64,000 bases of DNA from Diphasiastrum complanatum. Its lineage: Eukaryota; Streptophyta; Lycopodiopsida; Lycopodiales; Lycopodiaceae. A program made the position numbers and the translations under genes. The notes beneath the pieces are model-generated. The model did not search any database. It saw only the letters and a program-made list of their open reading frames with translations, and was not told the DNA's origin. Where the stretch lies: positions 8,876,864 through 8,940,863 of the forward strand of contig CM055111.1 in assembly GCA_029204225.1 (NCBI GenBank), written 5' to 3'. The first letter of the stretch is position 1. The number at the start of each line of letters is the position of its first letter. This document shows, piece after piece, positions 1 through 9,486 of the stretch.

Positions 1-37
1 CAATCTTATAGATCGACTACTTCTTTTGCTTTTGCAG

Positions 38-1798
38 TATTTAGTGGCGAAGTTCAACCTCGGAACAGTAATACAAGAGAACAACAAGCAGCTGGAATCT
101 GTATTTTTTAAGGAGGAACTCAAGGAAGCAATTTTGGAAAAACAGGAATGGAGCACAAGTTGGTGGCAGCAGTTTTATGTGCTACTGATACGTGGTCTTG
201 CTGAGAGAAGGCATGAAGACCTGGGCAGCTATAGAATGTTCCAAGTCACAGCTATGTCGATTATCGTTGGTTTGCTCTGGGGGCAATCAAACACACAAAC
301 CGAAAATAGGCTTGTTGACCAGGTCTCAAATTTTATTCACTACTAGGATGGCTGACCATAACAATTCTGTTTCTGATCTGACTCGATTCCACACTGCCAA
401 ATTTCTTGTATTTTCTCATTCTAATTGGTTCTACTTTGTGGGTTAATGTATTGTAATGCTGTCTGTGCCTCTTATAAGCTTCTACTGCTGGGATGATCGT
501 TAAATGTATTTGTTTGCCAGGTGGGACTACTCTTTTTCATCAGCATGTTTTGGACTTTTGTTCCAATGTTTATGGCAATGCACACTTTTCCTTTGGAAAG
601 AGCAATGCTTGCTAAAGAAAGAGCATCCAACATGTATAGATTGAGTGCATATTTCTTGAGCCGCACTTTGGGTGATGTCCCCATGGACATGTTACTCATT
701 TTCACCTTCATAACTATTGTCTACTTTACGACACATTTGCGCATGACCCCTCAAGCATTTATCCTTACACTCCTTACGGTCATTCTTCAAACGATGGCCA
801 CACAGGTATGCTAATTAGTTAGTCACTTCATTTCATTTGCTAACTATTGAAGGATATATTTTCTCTCCTCTTGTTCTTCTTGTGTGGTATAGGAGAAGCC
901 CCCCATCCCTACTCCGTAATGTCAAGTGCTCTTGTTTTTGTATTTTGGAGATGACTCCAGATAAATTTATCGAAATGTTCAAGGCATGGTATCTTGGTAA
1001 CTTATTTTTCTTCAATCAAGGGGCTATCTTGATTCTCAATTGGTTGTTTCCATATGGTCAAATATGGCACACAAGGGGCTTGGTTTATTCGTAGGTGCTA
1101 CCATGATGGATGTGAGAAAGGGGACTACTTTGGCTACAGTTCTTATGCACACCTTCATGTTGACTGGTGGTTACTACATTCAGGTGACATTTGCTACATA
1201 ATTGGATAGCTAGTCATTTTTTGTTCTTTTAGTAACTAGACGGTAGGCTTAGTAAATGGTGGTTTTTTTTTAATGTTTTGGTACACATTAGAATGAATGG
1301 TAGTTTTTTCACAATATACAAAGGACTTGGTGGTTTTGAAAAGCTAAGAAACACCAAGTTTGCTATATTTGACATCTTTTTGGCACATCATGGCAAGTAT
1401 TATACTATATTATTGTTGTATGAAGTTTGAAAAACTATTGTTTAGGTGAGGAAAGTGTATGTGGATTAAGCTTTAAAGAGTTAGAAGAGTTTTTCTAAGG
1501 TCTATAAATACATGGTTTTGGACTCGTTGTTTTGCAGCACATTCTTGTATCAATTAAGTGGTTGAAATATCTTTCCTTCAACTACCAAAGCTTCAAACTT
1601 CTTTGGAAGGTAAAATACAGTGCCAACCAAAGATATAGTTGTTCTAGTCCAGAAGGATGTAGCATCAATACATCACCATCCATCCATAATGTACAACTAG
1701 GTGGTGGTGGTGCAGAGGCTGGGGTATTGCTCTTGTTGTTTGCTGCATATCGAATTTTAGGATATGTTGCACTTTGGAGGATGGAGATAGGGGTATGA
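38..1798 (+). CDS. ABCG (WBC) half-size ABC transporter, last four exons; 5' part outside window
   Basis: Four exons can be joined in phase 0: 38-322, 521-805, 1076-1183 and 1538-1798 (stop), giving about 312 residues. Each has a good acceptor (for example TTTTGCAG before 38, TTTGCCAG before 521, TTTTGCAG before 1538) and a GT donor. The product is the ABC2-type membrane domain of a plant ABCG half-transporter: a first membrane segment near SIIVGLLWG, a second around GLLFFISMFWTF, the conserved LERAMLAKERASNMYRLSAY loop, RTLGDVPMD, then GATMMDVRKGTTLATV and GGYYIQHI. It ends in the usual Cys-containing external loop (YSCSSPEGC) and a last membrane helix rich in Leu. The nucleotide-binding domain must lie left of the window. 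Such proteins export lipids, hormones or secondary compounds across the plasma membrane; the substrate cannot be told. The open frame is intact over all four exons, so this copy may be functional. Confidence 0.88.
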
Positions 1799-2341
1799 TA
1801 GGTTTTTTTAGAATCGAACAATTTATAGATGGCCTTTTCAAAATTTTAAGAATTTTGTCCTCTTTGAAATTAATTATGAGGATGCTATCAAACACATATT
1901 AATTCTGGGGAGGTTAACAAGAAATGAGCCAAAGAGTCAATTAACCATGAAGAGCTTGTGGAGAAGGCATCCACAAACACAATTGTTGTTAAAAAACTAC
2001 TTTTACTCATTGTTTGTGAAGAATTCATACTAAAGATACAATGTCGCCCATATAAGTTCGGTTACTGCAATATTACTAGCATATTCCATATAGACTTTTC
2101 CAAAGTCATTGTATACAAATTTTAAAAAAAATATGGCTAAACTAGGTCCCTTAGAGTTTGGAGCATACACTACATGGGTTGCCAAGGTTTGAGCATGCAC
2201 TTTATGGTTGCAATATCTAAATCTACGCAGCTCAATCCATTGCAATAAACTTGAGGATCCAATTACAACATTGCATTTCAACAATTTGGCCAAAGATTAT
2301 CCTATACAAGATTTTAGATCCTAGTACATACTTCAAACCAT
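1799..2341. other. 3' flank of the ABCG gene, no gene seen
   Basis: This AT-rich stretch follows the ABCG stop codon and presumably holds its 3' untranslated region. No reading frame with recognisable motifs was seen; the antisense frame at 2030-2293 shows no family signature. Confidence 0.5.
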
Positions 2342-3858
2342 GACGTTCTATGTAGGTTAGAAGCAGGTTGTGCACATTCTATAGAAGTTGAACCAGATAT
2401 CACTTCTGACCATAGTTATTTGAATCATCTGCCACTTCTGACCATAGTTATTTGCCATTGTTCAAGCTGATTTTGCTCACGTGGCAACTTCCTCACTCCA
2501 GCTTGAACCAAGCCCATTTTCTAGACTTTCAACGAGCCATTGAGCACCTGATTCAATGGAAACTATTTTCTCAATCACCTATTGTTAAGAGACGCTATGG
2601 GAAAATTTTGATTTACAAGGGTGAAAATTGAGCTATCTTGGGGCATGGACATCAAATTTGATATATATTGTGATGTGATTCAATGCCACCAAACTCAATC
2701 AATCTGAATGTACTGCACTTGATATTGGTTTAATTTGATCACTCAATTAGCCATGCCAAGTGACAATAGTTTTAGCTATTTCAAGTGATAGCAACCAATT
2801 CTATCCATGAGAGATTGAACTTGAGTAATTGGAATGTTTCGAAGTTGAGATTGGTTGACATTAGTTACTCGATGATCTATGTCCAATGACAAGGACAAAA
2901 ATCACAACATAAGCATCAAACATGAGCTATTTAGAACGATGTACGTGAATGTCCCACACTCGAGATTCCTCTAATTTAATCACTCAATGTCGACTGACGA
3001 GTGACGAAGAACAAAATTGAGATTTCTTGCATGCAGGCGTCATATTGAAGTTACTTAATTTACAACTTTAGATTTTCCATTCTAATAACAAACTATGGAC
3101 TCCAAAAGGTTCTTCAATATGGTAAATGAACTTACTAATACTCATAGTTATAGATTTAAACAAGCAAACATCTATCTTACAAAAACAAGAACAACTATCT
3201 TACAAAATAGACCCATAACAATATAGCCACTATATGGCCTGCTAACAGAAAATATGTTTACTTATCAAATCCTAAGAATTCATTCACAGTTGAAATCACC
3301 AAGATTGCTCCCAAATCAATGTTTCTCATCATTTCAAAATGGATCCATCATGGATTAAGTACACAATCACCATAATCTCTCTCTAGGTTACTTACAGCAC
3401 GTGTGGGACAGCTCATTGTACTCATCCATATCCACTTTAAATAAGATCCCACTAATTTTGCCACATCATCATTGGTAGTTAGTGTTGACCTTCTAGATTC
3501 CTACAAATCAGGAGATAGGTCCTACAATCTACTAGATTTGACATTTGACTTGTATGAAATCTATATACATTGAATCTGAACTTTTTACATGATATTTCCC
3601 ACGTGTGGACAGGTCCACGTATTGGTCAAGTTTGATTGCTTCATGAATTATGTTAAATGATAAAGAACAAATCACATGTTAGGCATCATATTTGAGAATT
3701 TTTGAGTGATAGGCATGAAATTTGAGTTATTTGATGCCAAAATATATCTTGGTTGATTGACATCAAATTCGAGCTATCTTGAGTGATAGGAATAATTTCA
3801 TCCACAAGAGATCGAATTTGAGCAATCTAAATGTCCTAAAATTGAGATCGTTTCATGT

Positions 3859-4139
3859 GCCAAATCCCAAGCTAATAGCAATAACAATGATAGTAAAACT
3901 AAAAGCAAGAAGAGAACAAGACAATCAAGATAGCATGTCCATAGAAAGCTACAAATGCAATAAACTTATCAAATCTAATAAAAATTCACATATAATCATC
4001 ATGAATTTAGGATCTATGCTTTGATACCAAGAAATGTCATGCCAAATCCCAAGCAAATAGAAATTACAAAAGAAGTAAAGCTAGGAGCAAAAAGAGTACA
4101 AGACAATCATGATAACATATCTATAGAAAGCTAGAAACA
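3859..4139 (-). repeat. Short diverged tandem duplication inside the 2.5 kb repeat, flanking a PBS-like site
   Basis: Two related blocks of about 100 bases (3859-3960 and 4041-4139) both start with GCCAAATCCCAAG and end near ATAGAAAGCTA. They lie on either side of the PBS-like site, an arrangement reminiscent of a very small LTR element of TRIM type read on the minus strand. The blocks are clearly diverged from each other. The same pair is present in copy 2 (about 36068-36345). Confidence 0.5.
4018..4030 (-). promoter_or_regulatory. Primer-binding-site-like motif (initiator tRNA-Met type)
   Basis: The minus strand reads TTGGTATCAAAGC, one base away from the common plant retrotransposon primer site TGGTATCAGAGC. 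It sits between the two ~100-base blocks, where a primer site would be expected in a miniature LTR element. Confidence 0.45.
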
Positions 4140-4871
4140 CAAGGATCTCCATGGAATTCAATCTCAATAGAAATGAAAGACATAGTACATAGCAATGGAA
4201 ATGAGCACGGATTCATGTAGATAAGGCACATGAGACCTAGCAAAGGAAATCCCCATAGCTCATATTCACAAGGAGGAAGCAAGAAGCTCTCACTTGCAAA
4301 TGAGCCAAAAGATCCCAAAACTTATGTCTCTTGCCTAGTTATAGACAATGCTCTCACTTAGCTAAACATAACTATCTTGAGGGATAATTAGACCATGTTA
4401 AGTGTTATTTAAACTACATTGGGCCCTTATTGGCCTACTATCTTTATTAATCACTTTGGAGGGCCTAAAGAGGACACCGCCTTGTTCTTAAGGCTAATAG
4501 CTCCTTTTGGGCCTACAAAGCTTACATTGGATATTATTTTGCATGTATAAGCATGGATGTACTAAAAGTACATGAGAGATCGACGAGCTTGATTATTCTA
4601 TGTCAAGTCATAGAGATCAAAATCAAGATATCTTGTGTGTAGACATAAAATTGAATCTACTTAAATATCGTAAACACAAGCTTACTCTAACTTGATCAGT
4701 CAATTGGAAATCTCTAGCCATATATGAAGTGATCATAAGTTCCTTGTGTATAAACAAATTCTCCTTGTTAAAGAATTTACAAAACCATTATGTACTTTTT
4801 ATTGAGGCCACATGGAGATGAGGCACCATGATTGCTATCCATTTTTTGAGTTGCTTTAGTATAACATTTCG

Positions 4872-5729
4872 AACAAAACCAAGCAAACAACCGTTCAGTA
4901 GAAGAACACACACTGCACTTAAAAACATTACCAGCCTAAAACAGAGCTGAACACATCCGATCACGCGTCAGATTGATTCTAGTAAGATCATAGCAAGTGC
5001 CAAAAAACACACGAGACAGGGCGAGGGATACAATTATTCCAGTGTGAGCAAAAACGGGCGACTGACTCTAGCATGGGAGTCCTTGCAGGCGTCTAGGAGT
5101 CCAGTGCAGGCCTAAACCACGCTACTGCCGGATGCTTGCATGAAGCTCTAATCTTAAACCTTAAAAAACATGGAATTAGGGCAAGAAAATTGAAATTTGT
5201 GCTACGGATGTAGACGGGCAAAACGGAGGTCACAGGAGTCTCTACGGGCATGTGGAAATGCATTCTAGGCTCAGACATCACCTGAATCGGTTGCCCAGAA
5301 GTCATTTTTTGAAAATGGCAAAAAAAAAACAAGCATTTGGATTGTGGTGTTCAAATCTCGTAAGGCGTGCCGTAATGGTTGAAACTGACCCCGTAGGAAT
5401 TACCGTGGGCATGAAGAAAGATGGTCTAGAGCCAAACTACGCTTGATTTGGTTGCCTACAGCTCAATGTCAACACTTGCAAAAAAACAAGCCTACACTTA
5501 CCAAAAATTGAAAACTGATCAATCCGATCTGCGCGAAGCTCAAATCTCCCTGGCACCATGCACATCACCTCCATATCGCCGAGTAGATGCCTTTCAACTA
5601 TGCACATGCCTCGATTGGACACCCATATCTCAAAACAAAAAAAATTACCTCCTCCACGGCTGGCGTGATTCTGGCCGTGAAGAGGTGCAAAAGTTTTTTA
5701 ATATACCTTTTTTCTTGAATGCGATTTTG
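4872..5729. other. No recognisable gene
   Basis: Short overlapping frames on both strands carry no known motif. The stretch contains several A-runs and ends next to a large hairpin. Confidence 0.4.
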
Positions 5730-5806
5730 GAATGCGATTCTGGGAGGAGAAACACGTTTCTCAAAAACGCGGTTTCCGAAACGTCCCCTCCCAGAATCGC
5801 GATTCT
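5730..5806. repeat. Long imperfect hairpin
   Basis: GAATGCGATTCTGGGAGGAG at 5730-5749 pairs with the complement of the block ending at 5806 (CCCTCCCAGAATCGCGATTC). An inner GTTTC...GAAAC extends the stem toward a loop of about 17 bases. The foldback is GC-rich compared with its flanks and could be the tip of a foldback or MITE-like element. Confidence 0.6.
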
Positions 5807-6899
5807 GTGCAACTATGGTTAAAACTAGTTTTATATTGTTATAAATTTTATTTTTCTTGAGATTTGACATACAAGACAAAATCATGAAATAAGAAATAGT
5901 ACATCTTATTATTAAACAAGTAATTTGACAAGTTTTTTAAGATTTTATGACATAATATTATGTCAAATTGGTGATGTCATAAAGCATTTAGTTTATTAAT
6001 AATCTAGGTGTCATAGATTTGATATAATTTGATGACATAATTATATGGTCAAATAGAAAAATTTTGCTTTTGTCATGTGGCCCCTTAAATGGTTGCATGG
6101 GGTCATTTAGACTTATGATCAAAAGCATTTATGCTATATTGAGGACCTTAGTGGTATGTGACCTATATGATATATCTTTTTAACTGTTGGTGTGTGACCT
6201 ATATAACCTTATATGAAATCATAGTAATTAGTTGAGATATCATTTAGTATTGTAATAAAGATGTTGATCAATGGTGTGCTATCTAATATATGATTGATTG
6301 ACATTGTCCGATTGCTCATCTTTTCTTTTCGATTCGAGGAACATCATCTTGCATACAAAGCAAGCATAGATAGAAAGGGCGAATGCATATTGCTCGTCAT
6401 GAGATACCATGGCACACTAGGCCAATCCAAAGAGATTTATCCCTAACTAACTCGAGCCAAGTATTAATTAATCAAATGAGTGATTGAGTGGGCAATGAAT
6501 CAATTGAGTATATGACTGATTGTTTGATTTTGATCATTCCATCTTGAAAGAAAGATTGAGTGAGATCATCACTCATCTTGGACAAGAGTTCAAACTGAAA
6601 GCTTCGAACATTGACTGCTATGTGGTCTTTAAATTAGTTGAGATAGGCCTGCGCACACTATCTACTGATGTCTAACATTTGTCAGTATGGACCTCATTTT
6701 AATTGCTCGTCATGTGTTGCCCCACCCAAGCAATTTTCTTGATAGCAATGCTACTAGAATATTAGATTTACATTAAGCATAACTAGAATATACATGGATT
6801 AGATGTTGGCATGTCTTCAACAAATTTTATTATATTTGTTCAGTACATACGGTATCATAATGATTACTTATGATGTGGTATAGAGTAGCTGGCTAAAGT
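5807..6899. other. AT-rich intergenic stretch, no gene seen
   Basis: This kilobase has no long frame and no recognisable protein motif on either strand. Repeated phrases built on ATGACATAATTATG and TGTGACCTATAT occur but do not form a regular array. Confidence 0.4.
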
Positions 6900-7532
6900 G
6901 TGTTTCTGTCATCGACGATGTCATCATCATCAGATAGCGATTCATCTCATGATCGCAACAACATGTATATATTGTTATTGATATTGACATCAATTGCACT
7001 TTATTTGTTATTTGAATATGAGTGTATAATCTTTCTTGCAAATTTATTCTTACAAAAACATATGATTGGAATTATGAATTCTAGGGAAATTGTCGTACCT
7101 CCACATGATTTAGAAAAAGAAAAAAGAATTGAGCTCTATCACAGAAAAAAGGAGCAAGTGAGACTAAAGTACAATGAACAACTATTGGTTGGTTCATCTT
7201 CAAGCTCTTCCATCAGTCGACGTAGACCGCCTATTGATCCATCACATGTATGTATATTGATTTATGTCATAATTTTTTTATTTGCAATAGTGATGTACTC
7301 CGATTTGGTTGAGGATTGTGATATAGTATATTGCTCTATGGAAAGCCAAGACACCACTCCATCACAAATGAAGGTTGCAAATGCACTAAATGCACAAAGA
7401 CTATTTTGTCAATTTTTGTCACATGTTACAATTCGTCACATGTTAGAATTTGTCAATTTTCACTTGAATGACATTGAAAGAATTTGTGCAATTTGCAATT
7501 GGATTATTGGACCAGTTTCAACCAGAATATGA
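6900..7532 (+). CDS. Hypothetical protein with two hydrophobic segments
   Basis: This 210-codon open frame is the longest uninterrupted one in the first 9 kb. It has a Ser/Asp-rich start, a hydrophobic helix at residues ~22-52 (ILLLILTSIALYLLF), a charged middle (EKEKRIELYHRKKEQVRLKY), a Ser run followed by SRRRPPIDPSH, and a second hydrophobic segment (ILIYVIIFLFAIVMY). I recognise no family. Its last codons overlap, in another frame, a Cys-rich block resembling the N-terminal domain of TNP2-type transposases. The frame may therefore be the leader or an upstream part of a degraded DNA transposon rather than a host gene. The start is simply the first ATG. Confidence 0.35.
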   Translation: MFLSSTMSSSSDSDSSHDRNNMYILLLILTSIALYLLFEYECIIFLANLFLQKHMIGIMNSREIVVPPHDLEKEKRIELYHRKKEQVRLKYNEQLLVGSSSSSSISRRRPPIDPSHVCILIYVIIFLFAIVMYSDLVEDCDIVYCSMESQDTTPSQMKVANALNAQRLFCQFLSHVTIRHMLEFVNFHLNDIERICAICNWIIGPVSTRI

Positions 7533-7865
7533 TGAGAGGATACCATGTACATGCACACAATGCAAAGGCCTTAGGATTCGGACAAGGAGGATTGTGAACG
7601 ATCATATTTGGGGCAATGAGAGGAAATGTTTATCAAGCATTGTTTCAACCTTAACTATGAGATTGAGCTACCTAGAGATGTAGTAAATCGTCAAACCATA
7701 CTTGAAGCACCCACTTCCATAGATGTTGAGAATATAAATTCTAATAGTCAAGATGATGAAATAATTTTTGAAAGTGAGAGTGATGATGAAAATTATCTAA
7801 GAGGAGATGAATTGCAAGATGCTGTCACTAATGAAATTGATTCTTTAATTTTGAATAAAAATTGA
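7468..7865 (+). pseudogene. Transposase-associated-domain-like fragment (TNP2/CACTA type), frameshifted
   Basis: The frame from 7468 reads EFVQFAIGLL, then PCTCTQCKG and RRIVNDHIWG. This matches the pattern of the plant transposase-associated domain: a short 'FxxFA' helix, CPCxxCxN, and a V-x-x-H-L step. A shift near 7630 moves the continuation into the frame starting at 7626, which ends in a very acidic tail (DDEIIFESESDDEN) before a stop at 7865. No catalytic domain follows; copia debris starts soon after. The assignment rests on the Cys/His spacing only. Confidence 0.4.
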
Positions 7866-8126
7866 GTATTGCAATTCTGAATGAAATTGATTCTTGCATT
7901 GCTTTCAAATGATTGTTATTTAGCCAAGATAGGATCTCATTTATGGTCAAGTAAGTGAAAAGAATAGACATAGTTTGATTTCAATCCCATTTTTTTGGAA
8001 ATAATGTCGATGAAGGTAGATGTACGGCTTCATGTTCTCAGAAAATTCTCTTTTTTTAACAAATGTTGCAAAGGCAGTAAATCACTAAAAGCATGTGAGT
8101 TAATGAAATCACCACCACAAACTATA
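7866..8126. other. Spacer, no gene seen
   Basis: No recognisable motif occurs between the transposase-like fragment and the antisense copia scrap. Confidence 0.4.
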
Positions 8127-8501
8127 ACAAAATCAAGTGTTTCATTATGGTCAATCCCCTTGAATTGAGCAAATCCCTTGGCAACTAGTCTTGTTTTATA
8201 ATTGTTCACACTACCATCTTGATTAAGCTTGATCTTAAAGACCCATTTGCAAACGGTAACATTTTGTATATTTGATGGAGGATCAATAATTTTAGAAGTA
8301 TCTCAAACAATGCATCATATACTCACTCTTCATTGCATCAAATTACTCTTTTGTTGCTGCAGTTTCATTCACACTTGAAGGAACATCATCAAACTTAAGG
8401 TAGTAATAAGGGCAATAAAAATTAAACAATCATCAACTTGTAATTGCTTCTCTCTTCCTTGTATTTGAGTCTTGATGGTTGCATTTGGGATCTGATACCA
8501 T
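8127..8501 (-). mobile_element. Ty1/copia reverse transcriptase scrap with primer site, minus strand
   Basis: Reading the minus strand from about 8440 down to 8127 gives the start of a copia reverse transcriptase with stops: [41 protein letters not shown] and KGIDHNET, after which homology stops. On the same strand at 8492-8501 lies a TGGTATCAGA primer-site motif. Gag, protease and integrase are absent between the primer site and the reverse transcriptase, so the element has a large internal deletion. The bases to the right (8502 to about 8880) may be its 5' LTR. Confidence 0.7.
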
Positions 8502-8922
8502 GTTAAAATCAGAGGTTATGGACCTCATTTGGATACTTAAACATTGAAAAAGCATCAAAGGTTTCACTTATATCTAATAGATAGAAAACTAGCACACAAT
8601 TCAACCTATTTGGTATCTAATTGGCAAGAGCTTTTGAACACCACAATAAAACTATAAATAATTGATCTTCACATCCTGTCACACACGTGGAAAGTATAGT
8701 ACTTTGTTCAGATTCAGATCATATCACATTCATCATTCATCAATTCCTCATTAAAGAGCAAACTTGCCAAAATCACCATCTCTTGATAATCTCTCAATGT
8801 ACAAAATGGGCTCCCAATCCATATCAAATGATCTCGGATATGAGATTAGGTAGAGTGCCATTAGGGTAGACCCTAAACCCCTGGCTATCAAAGCCTTAGA
8901 TCATGCATAATTACCCTTTTGA
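8502..8922. other. Possible LTR of the antisense copia scrap; no gene
   Basis: The stretch lies immediately upstream, on the minus strand, of the TGGTATCAGA primer site. It could be a 5' LTR, but no partner LTR was found in the window. Confidence 0.25.
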
Positions 8923-9062
8923 TATAATCACTTTAGAAAAATATTTATTTAACTAATTCCATTTCATTATCAACATTTAGAAAAAAATATACATAACCTC
9001 ATCATAATATAATTCACTTTAGAAATATGTTTATTTAACTAGTTTCATGTCATTATTAACAT
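8923..9062. repeat. Two-copy tandem repeat (~84 bp period)
   Basis: The phrase beginning ATAATCACTTTAGAAA and running through TTTATTTAACTA to CAACAT at about 8923-8977 recurs, diverged, at about 9007-9062. Confidence 0.6.
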
Positions 9063-9079
9063 GCAAAAAAAAAAAACCA

Positions 9080-9420
9080 CGTGGATAATCCACGCTGAAG
9101 ATATCCACGCGTGAATATCTTTAACGTCCGGTCCGGTCCAGTGAAGTTGTTGTACAAACTGAAATTTGCGTAAATAATCCACGCGAAAATTGCCTTCCGA
9201 CGCCGCCAAGCTTCCCTCCCAAACAGTTGCCGAAATTTTCAAAATTCAATTTGGCATGGATAATCCACGCGCATAAAATTTTTGGCGCCGTGTCAGGAAC
9301 ACCGATGGACTGGCCGGAGGCGTGTTCAAATTTTTTTTGGCGTGGATGTTTCACATAAACAAAATTTTGGAAAATCGACTAAGTATCGGGTGTCACGTGG
9401 ATACTCAGCATGGATAGACA
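9080..9420. repeat. Cluster of GTGGAT / ATCCAC palindromic motifs
   Basis: CACGTGGATAATCCACGC at about 9079-9096 is a near-perfect palindrome. Related half or whole sites recur as ATCCACGCG (about 9105), ATAATCCACGCG (about 9173), ATGGATAATCCACGCG (about 9257), GCGTGGATG (about 9340) and ACGTGGATAC (about 9396). The segment is clearly more GC-rich than its flanks and contains no coding frame with known motifs. Confidence 0.5.
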
Positions 9421-9486
9421 CAGACTTTTCTAGTTGTGAAAAATTTGGAATCATCCAGTGGTTGCTTGGTAATATGTTATAACTAT

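Larger units (their letters stand above)
2342..4871. repeat. ~2.5 kb dispersed direct repeat, copy 1
   Basis: The sequence from about 2342 to 4871 recurs in the same orientation at 34522-37074 with only scattered substitutions and small indels. Both copies begin at TTCTATGTAGGTTAGAAG and end at AGTATAACATTTC, after which the flanks differ completely. Copy 2 holds roughly 28 extra bases after CGAGCCAT (near 34720) that copy 1 lacks. No long reading frame is present. A tRNA-Met-like primer site on the minus strand (4018-4030) suggests a non-autonomous LTR-type element read leftwards, but clear TG...CA ends and target duplications were not found. Confidence 0.85.
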
